Counted from the first letter of the stretch, positions 45,134-53,977 are shown. The stretch is DNA of 64,000 nt from JAFLCL01 sp039809495 (GCA_039809495.1 JBDHVC010000021.1:1-64000), one strand, 5' to 3'. Notes: generated from the letters alone by a model not told the origin. Numbers and translations: made by a program.

Positions 45134-46630
45134 ATGAAACGCCACGTTCCCTTCCTTCTCGGGCTCCTCGCGCTCTCTGGTTGCGATCGAGAGGCATCGA
45201 CGACGCCCCAGACTTCCAGCACGGAGACGCCGACGCTCACCTCCGCGGTGAGCGGGCAGAGGCCGCCGGTCGAGGTCATCGCCGATCCGAGCACCCTCCC
45301 CGAGGTCCACGCCGAGCTCGGGACGCCCCCCCACGCCGCTCCGCCGACCGGCCGCACGTCCCCCGCGCGGGTCGTCGTCAACCTCGAGGTCCGCGAGGTG
45401 ACGCGCGAGATCGCCGACGGCGCGACCTACACCTTCTGGACCTTCGGCGGCACCGTCCCGGGGCCCATGATCCGCGTGCGTCGAGGGGACTACGTCGAGT
45501 TCCACCTCCAGAACCACCCCGACAACACGATGCCGCACAACATCGACCTCCACGCGGTGACGGGGCCGGGCGGCGGCGCGACGAGCAGCTTCACGGCGCC
45601 TGGCCACCAGACGCAGTTCTCCTTCCAGGCGCGCCACGCGGGCGCGTACATCTATCACTGCGCGACGGCGCCCGTCGGCATGCACGTCGCGAACGGCATG
45701 TACGGCATGATCGTCGTCGAGCCCGAGGAGGGCTACCCGGCCGTCGATCGCGAGTACTACGTCGTGCAGGGCGACTTCTACACGCCGAGCGAGTACCGCG
45801 CGGCGGGCCACCAGGCGTTCGACATGGATCGCGCGATCCACGAGCGGCCCTCGTACGTGCTCTTCAACGGGCGTGACGGCGCGCTCACAGGTGACAACGC
45901 CCTCCCCGCCCACGTCGGCGAGACGGTCCGCCTGTGGTTCGGCAACGGCGGCCCGAACCTCACCAGCTCCTTCCACGTCATCGGCGAGATCTTCGACACC
46001 GTCTGGCTCGAGGGCGGCTCGACCGTCACCCACGACGTCCAGACGACGAGCGTCCCGCCCGGCGGCGCGGCGATCATCGACTACCGCGTCGACGTCCCCG
46101 GCACCTACGTCCTCGTCGATCACGCGCTCCTTCGCGCCTTCAACAAGGGCGCGCTCGGCATGATGACCGTCTCGGGCGACGAGGCCCACACGATCTACTC
46201 CGGCCGCGAGATCGACGAGGTCTACCTCGGCGACATGGCGCCCGAGATCCGCACGACGACGCCCTCGCCCGAGGGGGATCGCGTCGCGCGCGGCGAGGCG
46301 ACGTTCCGCGGCGTCTGCGCCACCTGCCACCAGCGCGAGGGTCAGGGCATGGCGAACGTCTTCCCGCCGCTCGCGAGCTCCGACTTCCTCATGGCGGACC
46401 GCACGCGCTCGATCCACATCGTGCTCGAGGGCCTGAGCGGCCCGATCACCGTGAACGGCCAGCCCTACAACGGCGTCATGCCCACGTTCTCGAACCTCAC
46501 GGATCACGAGATCGCCGACGTCCTCACCTACGTCCGGTCGCACTTCGGCAACAACGGCGACGCGATCACCGACGAGGAGGTCGCCGCCGTCCGCGCCAGC
46601 ATGGCGCCCCCTCCCTCCGGCCACCCATGA
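45134..46630 (+). CDS. nirK: Copper nitrite reductase fused to a C-terminal cytochrome c
   Basis: 498 residues; ATG 45134 follows GGAGGT with 3 bp spacing. Lipoprotein signal ending LSGC (C17). Two cupredoxin domains with all copper ligands visible: H135 (MPHN), D138, H140 (DLH), H175-C176 (YHC), H184 (GMH), M189 (NGM), H281 (SSFHVIG) and H330 (LVDH). A c-type heme domain follows (about 380-490) with C395ATC398H399. NirK reduces nitrite to NO; the fused heme can deliver electrons directly. Lipid anchoring puts it in the periplasm. First gene of nirK-nirV-sco. Confidence 0.95.
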   Translation: MKRHVPFLLGLLALSGCDREASTTPQTSSTETPTLTSAVSGQRPPVEVIADPSTLPEVHAELGTPPHAAPPTGRTSPARVVVNLEVREVTREIADGATYTFWTFGGTVPGPMIRVRRGDYVEFHLQNHPDNTMPHNIDLHAVTGPGGGATSSFTAPGHQTQFSFQARHAGAYIYHCATAPVGMHVANGMYGMIVVEPEEGYPAVDREYYVVQGDFYTPSEYRAAGHQAFDMDRAIHERPSYVLFNGRDGALTGDNALPAHVGETVRLWFGNGGPNLTSSFHVIGEIFDTVWLEGGSTVTHDVQTTSVPPGGAAIIDYRVDVPGTYVLVDHALLRAFNKGALGMMTVSGDEAHTIYSGREIDEVYLGDMAPEIRTTTPSPEGDRVARGEATFRGVCATCHQREGQGMANVFPPLASSDFLMADRTRSIHIVLEGLSGPITVNGQPYNGVMPTFSNLTDHEIADVLTYVRSHFGNNGDAITDEEVAAVRASMAPPPSGHP

Positions 46631-47493
46631 GCTCGAGCCGCGAAGAGCCTGTCGTCCGATCCGCACCGCATCGCCTCGGCGCCTGGCTCTTCGCGTTCGC
46701 TCTCTCGCTCTCGGCGCTCGTCGCCGACGCTCAGCCGACGACGCCCTCGAGCGGGGCCGCCGCGCACGCCCCGACGCCCATGCACCTCGTGGGCGCGGGG
46801 CGTTATCGCGCTTTCCTCGCGGCCCCGACGGACCCGGAGATCGAGGTGCGCCCCTTCGCCCTCGAGGAGCACGCCGTCACGAACGCGCAATTCCTCGCCT
46901 TCGTCGCGGCCAACCCGCGCTGGCGGCGCGGGAGCGTGCGACGCCTCCTGGCCGATGATCAGTACCTCGCGAGCTGGGCTGGGCCGCTCGCGCTCGGCGA
47001 CGCGCCCCCCGACGTCCCCGTGACGCAGGTCTCGTGGCACGCCGCGCGCGCCTACTGCGCGTGGCGCGATCGGCGCCTGCCAACCGAGGCCGAGTGGGAG
47101 TGGGCCGCGCGCGCGAGCGCGACCGCCCCGGACGCGAGCCGAGATCCGGAATTCACCGCGCGGATCCTGCGCTGGTACGCGCAGCCCCGGCAGAGCCTCC
47201 GCGTCGCCGGGGAGGGCGAGCCGAACGTGTGGGGCATCCGCGATCTGCACGGCGTGATCTGGGAGTGGGTCGAGGACTTCGGCGCCGCAATGGTCGCCTC
47301 GGACGATCGCGAGCGCGAGGGTGGCCGCTACGTCGATCGCGTCTGCGGCGCGGGCTCCATCGGCGCGGGCGATCCCACGGACTACGCGACGTTCATGCGG
47401 TTCGCGTTTCGCTCGAGCCTGCGCGCGAGCTACACGACGTCCCGCCTCGGCTTTCGGTGCGCGGCCGACGCGCCCGAGGAGGGCTCACGATGA
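46627..47493 (+). CDS. nirV: NirV-like SUMF1/FGE-domain protein
   Basis: 288 residues; ATG overlaps the nirK stop codon (ATGA). Signal peptide (LFAFALSLSALVADA). SUMF1 fold signatures: RPFALEEHAVTNAQFLAFVAANP, PVTQVSWHAARAYCAWRDRRLPTEAEWEWAAR, GIRDLHGVIWEWVEDF, and SRLGFRCA at the end. The two cysteines that make formylglycine-generating enzyme active are not present in the matching segment (MRFAFRSSLRASYTTSRLGFRC), so it is not an FGE. Proteins of this type called NirV occur next to nirK in several denitrifiers; their exact role is not settled. Confidence 0.85.
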   Translation: MSSSREEPVVRSAPHRLGAWLFAFALSLSALVADAQPTTPSSGAAAHAPTPMHLVGAGRYRAFLAAPTDPEIEVRPFALEEHAVTNAQFLAFVAANPRWRRGSVRRLLADDQYLASWAGPLALGDAPPDVPVTQVSWHAARAYCAWRDRRLPTEAEWEWAARASATAPDASRDPEFTARILRWYAQPRQSLRVAGEGEPNVWGIRDLHGVIWEWVEDFGAAMVASDDREREGGRYVDRVCGAGSIGAGDPTDYATFMRFAFRSSLRASYTTSRLGFRCAADAPEEGSR

Positions 47494-48161
47494 CGCCGCG
47501 CTCGATCGCCCTGCTCGGCCTCGCGCTCCCGCTCGCGCTTCAGCTCGGCTGCGGCAGCGCTCCCGACGACGCCACGGATCGAGCGCAGGCCACCGAGGCG
47601 CAGGCCCACGCGCCGCCGCTCGGCGCGCCCTCCCCCGCGACACCCGACGCCGACGAGGACGACCTCTCGCTCCAGCTCCTCGATCCGGAGCTCAGCCTCG
47701 AGACGCAGGACGGGCACGCCTTCCACTTCGCGGACCTCGCGGGACACCCTGTCCTCCTGAGCTTCTTCTACGCGAGCTGCGACACGATGTGCCCGCTCAT
47801 CGTGAGCGACCTGCGCGCCGTCGAGTCCTCGCTCGACGACGCGACGCGCGCCGAGGTGCGCATCGTCCTCGTCACGATCGACCCGAGCCACGACAGCCGT
47901 GAGCGGCTGCGCGAGGTCATGCGCGAGCGCCACCTCTCCCCCGATCGCTGGACCCTCGTCCGCGGCACCGACGCCGACGTCCGCACGCTCGCCTCCACCG
48001 TGGGCATGAACTACCGCGTGACGCCCGATGGCTTCGCGCACAACGCGACCCTCCTCGCCCTCGACGGCCACGGCGTCGTGCGCGCGCAGACCCTCGGCAC
48101 CGGCCGCCCCATCGAGCCCCTCGTCGAGGCGATCCGCGCGGCGCTCCGCCCGCCGTCCTGA
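47490..48161 (+). CDS. SCO1/SenC copper chaperone lipoprotein
   Basis: 223 residues; ATG overlaps the nirV stop codon (ATGA). Lipobox LQLGC. SCO thioredoxin-like fold with the copper motif SCDTMCP (CxxxCP), preceded by GHPVLLSFFYA, and a His in GFAHNATLL near the C-terminus that completes the copper site. SCO proteins deliver copper to Cu-A of cytochrome oxidase; here the neighbour is NirK, so the likely client is the NirK copper centre (inference). Periplasmic, lipid-anchored. Confidence 0.88.
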   Translation: MTPRSIALLGLALPLALQLGCGSAPDDATDRAQATEAQAHAPPLGAPSPATPDADEDDLSLQLLDPELSLETQDGHAFHFADLAGHPVLLSFFYASCDTMCPLIVSDLRAVESSLDDATRAEVRIVLVTIDPSHDSRERLREVMRERHLSPDRWTLVRGTDADVRTLASTVGMNYRVTPDGFAHNATLLALDGHGVVRAQTLGTGRPIEPLVEAIRAALRPPS

Positions 48162-48178
48162 GGGCTAGCGCTGCGGGG

Positions 48179-50068
48179 CTAGCGCTGCATGCTCGCGATG
48201 ACCTCGCCCATCGCCATCGCGAGAGAGGACGGGGACCGGAGCAGGGTGTAGCGGTGATCGAGGAACATCCGCGCGAGGCCGAAGCGGGCCTCGCGATCGA
48301 TGGCGAGCGCGTGGACGTGGACGCCGCGCGCCTGCGCCTCGAGGACGGCGTGGCGCACGTCGGCGATGCCGTGGCGGCCCTCGTAGCGATCGAAGTCGTT
48401 GGGCTTGCCGTCGGTGAGCAGGAGGATGAGGCGACGGCTCGCGGCGGTGCGCTCGAGCGCGGCGGTCGCGTGGCGGAGCGCGGGGCCGATCCGCGTGTAG
48501 CCGACCGGCTCGAGCGACGCGAGGCGCGCCCGCGCGTTCGACCACGGCTCGTGCATCCCCTTGACGACGTGGAAGCGACAGTTGCGGCGCGTGTGGCTCG
48601 AGAAGCCCGCGATGCCGAATTCCGGGATGAAGCCCTCGAGCGCCTCACCGAGGACGAGCGCCGCGTCGCGCTCCACGTCGAGCACCCGCTCGCCCGCCAC
48701 CCAGCCGTCCGTCGAGAGGCTGAGATCGACGAGGACGAGCACGGCCAGCTCCGGCGCGTGCCTGCGCCGCGCGACGTAGAGCCGATCGGGCGGGGTGCTC
48801 CCGGCGAGGAGCGTGGCGTGGCGATCGACGATCGCGTCGAGGTCCACGTCGGGGCCGTCGAGCTGCCGGTTCCGCGCGCGGCGCGCCTCGAAGACGCGTG
48901 AGAGCTCACGCCTCACCGCCTCGACGCGCGGCCCTAGCGCCCGCGCCCGCGCATCGAGCGCGCGATCGGCCTCCGCGCGATCGGCGGGGGACGGCACCTC
49001 CTCGACGCGCACGCGGCACCACCCGGCGCGGAACCTTCCGTCCGCCTCGTGCCACTCGTCGTAGGGGATGCCGCGCGGATCGGGCTCGTCGAGCACGTCC
49101 CCGACGCTCATCTCGAACATCGCGTCCGAGCGCAGGAGCGAGCGCGTGTCCTCGTCCGAGCGCACGACCTCGCGCAGGTCGAGCTCCTCGAGCGCCTCGG
49201 CGTGATCGGCGAGCTCGTCCTCGCCGTCCACGCGCTTCATGCCGCCCTCGTGCTCCTCGAGCGTGTGGAGCTTCTCGAAGCTGTGGACGAGCGGGTTCTC
49301 GTCGAGCGGGTCCTCGCCGAGCGTCTTCTGCGCGACGTGATCGCGCGGCTTGAGCGCGCGCTCCGTCCCGCCCGGGAGCGGCACGCGCCCCACCTCGCCC
49401 GCGTCGGGCTTTCGGCCCACCTCCGCGACGTCGATGAGCCCCAAGAGCGGCACGGGGCGCGCGAGGGCGACGCGGCCGAGCCCCCTCGCGATCCGCCGCG
49501 CCGCGTCCCACACGCTCTCGTCGTCGCCGCGGAGCGCCGCCGCCTCGCGGCGGAGCACGGAGCGGGTGAGCGCCTCGAACGCGTCGGGCTCGCCACGCGC
49601 GCTCGCCTCGCGGAGGACGGCGAGCTCCGCGTAGAGGCCCCGAAAGAGCTCGCGCGAGGCCTCGAGCTCCTCCTCCACGACGAGCCGCGCGTCCTCGAGC
49701 ACGATCAGGCTGAGCACGGCCCGCTCGAGCGGGTCGAGCGCGCCGTCCTTCGCGGGCAGGTGCGCGAGCCCAGCGCGGATCGCGGTCGCTGAGAGCACGG
49801 TGCGCGCCACGTAGACGAGCGCCGTGCGCTCGGGCGCGGGGAAGAGATCGAGCGAGGTCGGCAGCAGGATCGTCCGTCCGCGGATCCCGCCCTCGGCCTC
49901 CGCCTCTCGAACGCGGACGCTCGCGTCGCCGGTCGCGACGGCGAGCAGGCGCAGCTTGTCCTCGAGCGAGGCGAGCGTGACGACGGGGTGCCCCGAGCCG
50001 CTCGAGCGAGCCTGGAGGGCTCGGACCTTCTTCCAGGCCCAGCCGAAGAGCGCCTCGTCCCAGCTCAT
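48179..50068 (-). CDS. norD: Nitric oxide reductase activation protein NorD (VWA domain)
   Basis: 629 residues. A long helical N-terminal part with charged residues, then a C-terminal VWA domain with a full MIDAS: DLSLST (DxSxS), GYTRIG (Thr) and LLTDGKPND (Asp). This is the NorD layout. NorD acts with the AAA+ protein NorQ to insert iron or heme into NorB, and it lies last in the norC-norB-norQ-norD operon. The stop codon lies in a 13-bp direct duplication (GGGCTAGCGCTGC, 48162-48188), which makes the end of the gene slightly redundant. Confidence 0.9.
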   Translation of the reverse strand: MSWDEALFGWAWKKVRALQARSSGSGHPVVTLASLEDKLRLLAVATGDASVRVREAEAEGGIRGRTILLPTSLDLFPAPERTALVYVARTVLSATAIRAGLAHLPAKDGALDPLERAVLSLIVLEDARLVVEEELEASRELFRGLYAELAVLREASARGEPDAFEALTRSVLRREAAALRGDDESVWDAARRIARGLGRVALARPVPLLGLIDVAEVGRKPDAGEVGRVPLPGGTERALKPRDHVAQKTLGEDPLDENPLVHSFEKLHTLEEHEGGMKRVDGEDELADHAEALEELDLREVVRSDEDTRSLLRSDAMFEMSVGDVLDEPDPRGIPYDEWHEADGRFRAGWCRVRVEEVPSPADRAEADRALDARARALGPRVEAVRRELSRVFEARRARNRQLDGPDVDLDAIVDRHATLLAGSTPPDRLYVARRRHAPELAVLVLVDLSLSTDGWVAGERVLDVERDAALVLGEALEGFIPEFGIAGFSSHTRRNCRFHVVKGMHEPWSNARARLASLEPVGYTRIGPALRHATAALERTAASRRLILLLTDGKPNDFDRYEGRHGIADVRHAVLEAQARGVHVHALAIDREARFGLARMFLDHRYTLLRSPSSLAMAMGEVIASMQR

Positions 50069-50080
50069 CCGGCGGCCCCC

Positions 50081-50875
50081 TCAGAACGCGAGGTCGGCGA
50101 GATCGCCGAGCGCGCTCAGGGTGGAGGGGTCGTCGGTCAAGGGCTCGACGACGGCGACGCGGCACGCCGTCCGCGGCGGGACACCCGCGCGGATGAGGCG
50201 CGCCGCGGCGATGAGCAGGCGCGTCGAGGCCGTCTCGGCGAGCCCCGACTCGGAGAGCTCGCGCACCTTGCGCGCGAAGCCGACGAGGCGCTTGGCGACG
50301 CTCGGCTCGATGCCCGCCTCCGTCTGGACGATCTCGGTCTCGATCTTCGCCTCGGGGTAGGTCATCGCGATCGCGACGAAGCGCTGGCGCGTCGAGGGCT
50401 TGAGATCCTTCGGCCCACGCCGGTAGCCCGGGTTGAAGCTCGCGACGAGCTGGAAGCCCGGCGCGGCGCGGAGCACCTCGTCGCGGCGATCGAGATAGAG
50501 CTCGCGGCGGTGATCGGCGAGCGGGTGGAGGACCACGATCACGTCCTCGCGCGCCTCCGCGACCTCGTCGAGGTAGAGGATGGCCCCCTCGCGCACGGCG
50601 CGCGTGACGGGGCCGTCCTGCCAGAGCGTCTCGCCGCCCTTGACGAGCCAGCGCCCGAGGAGGTCCGCCGCGCTCGTCTCGTCGTTGCAGGCGACGCTCA
50701 CGAGCGGGCGGCCGAGCTCGTGGGCCATCGCCTCGACGAGCCGGGACTTCCCGCAGCCCGTCGGGCCCTTGAGCAAGACGGGGAGGCGCTCCTCGCACGC
50801 GCGGCGCAAGACGTCGCGCTCGTGCCCCACGCTGCGGTAGTAGGGCGCCTCCACCGCTCTCGCTCCGTCGGCCAT
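50081..50875 (-). CDS. norQ: Nitric oxide reductase activation ATPase NorQ
   Basis: 264 residues from ATG 50875 (TGATG overlap with norB); GTG 50878 with GTGA overlap is equally possible. AAA+ of the CbbQ/NorQ type: Walker A KGPTGCGKSRLVEAMAHEL, SVACNDETSAADLLGRWLV, Walker B GAILYLDEVAEAREDVIVVLHPL, sensor region FQLVASFNPGYRRG (the CbbQ/NorQ hallmark) and Arg finger STRQRFVAIAM. It remodels NorB during metal-centre assembly together with NorD. Confidence 0.93.
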   Translation of the reverse strand: MADGARAVEAPYYRSVGHERDVLRRACEERLPVLLKGPTGCGKSRLVEAMAHELGRPLVSVACNDETSAADLLGRWLVKGGETLWQDGPVTRAVREGAILYLDEVAEAREDVIVVLHPLADHRRELYLDRRDEVLRAAPGFQLVASFNPGYRRGPKDLKPSTRQRFVAIAMTYPEAKIETEIVQTEAGIEPSVAKRLVGFARKVRELSESGLAETASTRLLIAAARLIRAGVPPRTACRVAVVEPLTDDPSTLSALGDLADLAF

Positions 50876-52338
50876 CACGCACCCGCCTCCGCCGCGGCGG
50901 CCGCGGGCGCCTCGGCCTCGGACGCCTCAGCCTCGGACCCCTCGCTCTCGGACACCTTCGCCTCGCGCTCCTTCGGCGCGGGCCGCGGCTCGTTCGAGGT
51001 GTCGCCCCCTTCCGTCAGCTCACCCTTCGGCATCCCGTGCCGGATGAAGTTCCAGATGTAGGCGGTGATGCCGACGGAGAAGAGGGACGCCGCGAGGATG
51101 AGCCCCCAGAAGTGCACCTCCACCTCGCGCTGGACGTCGAGGAACTCCATCCCCGCGCGGCGCTCGAGGACGACCTGCGCGACGCCGGCGACCGCGAGCG
51201 CGAGCGTCATCGACATCATCCCGATGTTCGACGTCCAGAAGGCGAGGGTCGCCGACGGAGCGTCGTAGAGGCCACGACGACCGGTGAGCATCGGCAGCGC
51301 GTACGTGATGACCGCGAGCACGATCATCGCGTAGGCGCCCCAGAAGGCCATGTGGCCGTGCATCGCGGTCACGAGCGTGCCGTGCGTGTAGAGGTTCACC
51401 TGCGGGATCGTGTGCGCGAACCCGAGGAAGCCGGCGCCGACGAACGAGAGCACGCCGCAGCCGACCGTCCACGCGAGCGCGATGCGGTTGGGGTGCCTGC
51501 GCTGCCCCCGCTTGGCGATCGTGATCGCGTACATCGCCATGCCGAGGAACGCGAGCGGCTCGAGGGCGCTGAAGATACCGCCGATCATCAGCCAGTAGCG
51601 GGGCGTGCCGATGAAGTAGTAGTGGTGGCCCGTCCCGAGGATGCCCGAGAGGAACGTGAGGCCGACGATCACGTAGAGCCACTTCTCGACGATCTCGCGA
51701 TCCATGCCCGTGAGCTTGATGAGCAGGTAGCTCAGGATGGCGCCCATGATGAGCTCCCAGACGCCCTCGACCCAGAGGTGCACCACCCACCAGCGCCAGT
51801 ACGAGTCCATCGTCTGGTTGTCGGTGGGGATCATGCCTGGCAGGTAGAGGAGCGCCGCCATCAGGAGCCCGAAGAAGAGCACCGAGCTCGTCGTCGTGAT
51901 GCGCTTGCCCTTCCAGATCGTCATCCCGATGTTCGCGATGAAGAGCAGGACGTCGACGACGACGAGGTAGTCGAGCGGCCGCGGGATCTCGAGAAATTTC
52001 CGGCCCTCGAACCAGCCGAGGTGGAAGCCGATCACGGCCGTCACGCCGACGATGACGAGGGCCGCCCACTGCACGTACGCGAGCTTCGGCCACATCAGCT
52101 CGCGATCGGCCTCCTCGGGGACGATGTAGTAGGCCGCGCCCATGAAGCCCGCGAGCAGCCACATCACGAGCAGGTTCGTGTGCGTCGCGCGCGCCGTGTG
52201 GAACGGGATGACGGCGTGCAGGCCGTCCATCCCGGCGTGCGCGAACGCCATGATGAAGCCGTACGTGATCTGCAGGCTGAAGAGCAGCATGCAGGTCGCG
52301 AAGAAGTACCAGGCGACTCGCTGCGATTCGTATTTCAC
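50875..52338 (-). CDS. norB: Nitric oxide reductase, catalytic subunit NorB
   Basis: 487 residues from GTG 52338 (GTGA overlap with norC, GGAGGT about 7 bp upstream). Twelve membrane helices with the cNOR signatures: IPFHTARATHTNLLVMWLL, HLWVEGVWELIMGAILSYLL (with the two proton-channel glutamates), GTGHHYYFIG, TLVTAMHGHMAFWGAYAM and the conserved His ligands of heme b, b3 and the non-heme iron. It reduces NO to N2O in the inner membrane with NorC. The C-terminal tail of about 50 residues is acidic and Ala-rich, longer than usual. Confidence 0.95.
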   Translation of the reverse strand: MKYESQRVAWYFFATCMLLFSLQITYGFIMAFAHAGMDGLHAVIPFHTARATHTNLLVMWLLAGFMGAAYYIVPEEADRELMWPKLAYVQWAALVIVGVTAVIGFHLGWFEGRKFLEIPRPLDYLVVVDVLLFIANIGMTIWKGKRITTTSSVLFFGLLMAALLYLPGMIPTDNQTMDSYWRWWVVHLWVEGVWELIMGAILSYLLIKLTGMDREIVEKWLYVIVGLTFLSGILGTGHHYYFIGTPRYWLMIGGIFSALEPLAFLGMAMYAITIAKRGQRRHPNRIALAWTVGCGVLSFVGAGFLGFAHTIPQVNLYTHGTLVTAMHGHMAFWGAYAMIVLAVITYALPMLTGRRGLYDAPSATLAFWTSNIGMMSMTLALAVAGVAQVVLERRAGMEFLDVQREVEVHFWGLILAASLFSVGITAYIWNFIRHGMPKGELTEGGDTSNEPRPAPKEREAKVSESEGSEAEASEAEAPAAAAAEAGA

Positions 52339-53045
52339 TGGGCACCTCCGCCCGCGGCGGCGGGCGCGTGAAGGGTTCCGAGCCAGGCGACGACCTCGGT
52401 CACCTGCGCGTCGGTGAGCGGGAGCTGGGGCATCGCCGTCCCCGGGCGCACGCTGCTCGGGTCGCGGAGCCAGCGCTCGAGGTAGTCGGGCTCGAAGCGG
52501 TCGGCGACGCCGTCGAGGGCCGGACCGACGGAGCCACCGCGGCCTCCGACCGCGTGACAGGCGACGCAGATCTGGTTGAAGACCGCGGGCTGAGTCGCCG
52601 CCGCGGCGGCGGTGGGCGCGGCCGCCATGGCGAGCACGGGCGCGGGCGGGAAGCCGTTCAGATCCATCCCGTCGACCCACTCGAGGAAGGCGACGAGATC
52701 CTCGATCTGCCGATCGCTGAAGTGGTAGTTCTGCATGCGCCGCTGCCCCGGGTACATCGCCTCGGGATCGCGCAGCATCATGCGGATGAAGTCCGGGCCG
52801 CGGCGCGAGTAGACCCGCGTGAGCTCCGGCGCGTAATAGGCGCCCTCACCCATGATGGTGTGGCAACCCATGCAGTTGCTGCTGTCCCAGAGGTGCTTGC
52901 CGCGGATCGCCTCTTCCGTGAGGTCCTCCTGGCGGGTCTGGGCAGGGACGCGCCCGATCGTGTCGACGGTCAGACCGACGAAAGCGAGCGAGCAGACGAC
53001 GGTGCCTCCGAGAAAGAAGGCCTTCGCTGCGGATTTGGAGAGCAT
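52335..53045 (-). CDS. norC: NorC cytochrome c subunit with an extra heme domain
   Basis: 236 residues from ATG 53045. N-terminal membrane anchor (about 9-28), then the NorC heme motif C58MGC61H62 with GEGAYYAPELTRVY and methionine-bearing MQNYHFSD. A second c-type cytochrome domain follows (about 150-230) with C160VAC163H164 and GTAMPQLPLTDAQV. Canonical NorC is about 150 residues with one heme, so this is a di-heme version. The ATG is 6 nt after the candidate -10 CAGAGC, which itself is 21 bp from an operator-like site. Confidence 0.92.
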   Translation of the reverse strand: MLSKSAAKAFFLGGTVVCSLAFVGLTVDTIGRVPAQTRQEDLTEEAIRGKHLWDSSNCMGCHTIMGEGAYYAPELTRVYSRRGPDFIRMMLRDPEAMYPGQRRMQNYHFSDRQIEDLVAFLEWVDGMDLNGFPPAPVLAMAAAPTAAAAATQPAVFNQICVACHAVGGRGGSVGPALDGVADRFEPDYLERWLRDPSSVRPGTAMPQLPLTDAQVTEVVAWLGTLHAPAAAGGGAQ

Positions 53046-53078
53046 GTCCGTGCTCTGGGCACTCGAGCCCGATTGACT

Positions 53079-53092
53079 ATGATCTTCGTCAT
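53079..53092. promoter_or_regulatory. Crp/Fnr-like operator before norC
   Basis: ATGAT-CTTC-GTCAT. Read toward norC, 21 bp separate the site from CAGAGC, which is 6 nt before the ATG. The repeat centre is 40.5 bp from the first base of norC, so class II activation would start transcription at the start codon itself. CAGAGC is a poor -10 by itself. Confidence 0.55.
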
Positions 53093-53134
53093 GACGATGA
53101 GCTTTTCCTCGCGGCGCGCCCGATCTGACTGATC

Positions 53135-53148
53135 ATGACTTTTGTCAC
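53135..53148. promoter_or_regulatory. Crp/Fnr-like operator before the regulator gene
   Basis: ATGAC-TTTT-GTCAC, the best single palindrome of the set. It lies 64 bp before the regulator ATG; the hexamer 21 bp downstream is GGAGAT, a weak -10. Possible autoregulation. Confidence 0.5.
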
Positions 53149-53211
53149 GTTTCAACGAGCGATCCGGAGGGAGATGTTGGTGCTCGACGAGCCCGCGCGT
53201 ACCGATCGGGC

Positions 53212-53967
53212 ATGGCCCCTCCGGTCCCCGAAACGAAGCGTGATCGCGAGGCGGTCGCGCGAGCCATCGCGACGAGCAGCCTCTTTCGACCGCTCGAGGC
53301 CGACGTCGTCCAGCGGCTCGCGGCGCAGGCGAGCATCGTGCGGCTCGAGCTCGGCGAGCGGCTCTGGGCGCGCGGCGCGCTGTCCGAGCACTTCCACATC
53401 GTGCTTCGAGGCGTCCTCGGGCTCCAGCGGACGGTCGCGGGAGGCGAGCGGACCCTCGTGGCGCTCTTCGGGCCGGGCGAGGCCGCCTCGGTCCCCGCGA
53501 CGCTCGAGCGGGATCTCTTCCGCGCGGACGCCTACGCCGTGACGCACCTCGCCGAGGTGCTCCGCGTCCGCGCCGAGCCGGTGCTCGAGCTGCTCGCCCG
53601 CGACGCTCGGCTCGCCGCGTCCGTCAACCGCGCGCTCCTCGATCACTGCCGGCTGATGCACACGAAGATCGACATCCTCGCGGCGGGCTCCGTGCAGAAG
53701 CGGCTCGCCGCGTTCTTGCTCGAGCTGATCGAGCGCTTCGGCGACGAGCACGACGACGGCACGACGCACGTCCCCCTGCGCCTCTCGCGAGCCCAGCTCG
53801 CCGCGTACGTGGGCGCGCGCGTCGAGACGACGATCCGCATCCTCTCGAGCTGGCAGAAGGCGTCGATCCTCGAGACGACGCGGGCGGGCTTCGAGATCGC
53901 CTCGGTCGACGCGCTCCGCGCGATCCTCGAGGAGGGCGCGAGCCCGACGCAGGCGGCGGAGCCGTGA
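53212..53967 (+). CDS. Crp/Fnr-family regulator of the NO module
   Basis: 251 residues. N-terminal cyclic-nucleotide-type domain (LRGVLGLQRTVAGGERTLVALFGPGEAASVPATL) and C-terminal winged helix (LRLSRAQLAAYVGARVETTIRILSSWQKASIL). It lacks the N-terminal cysteine cluster of Fnr, with only one Cys (DHCRLM), so it is of the Dnr/NnrR type, which sense NO through heme. The recognition helix V204ETTIR209 matches Fnr VETVSR except that Ser is Ile. It lies between the nor operon and the porin gene and is the obvious candidate to bind the five ATGAC-N4-GTCAT sites. Confidence 0.88.
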   Translation: MAPPVPETKRDREAVARAIATSSLFRPLEADVVQRLAAQASIVRLELGERLWARGALSEHFHIVLRGVLGLQRTVAGGERTLVALFGPGEAASVPATLERDLFRADAYAVTHLAEVLRVRAEPVLELLARDARLAASVNRALLDHCRLMHTKIDILAAGSVQKRLAAFLLELIERFGDEHDDGTTHVPLRLSRAQLAAYVGARVETTIRILSSWQKASILETTRAGFEIASVDALRAILEEGASPTQAAEP

Positions 53968-53977
53968 TCTAGCTCAT
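53964..53977. promoter_or_regulatory. Crp/Fnr-like operator before porin
   Basis: GTGAT-CTAG-CTCAT, overlapping the regulator stop codon. It ends 21 bp before TAGACC (53999-54004), the same spacing as at nirK. Confidence 0.55.

Noticed and set aside
48162..48188. Duplicated GGGCTAGCGCTGC at the end of norD as an attachment site
   Set aside because: Only 13 bp, adjacent copies, no partner copy at the other end of the block and no integrase.
53174..53542. ATG with a fine ribosome binding site (GGAGGGAG) just before the Crp/Fnr gene
   Set aside because: Out of frame with the regulator, and its translation is Ser/Arg-rich without motifs. The regulator frame from 53212 has full homology signatures. 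The motif may still help ribosome loading.
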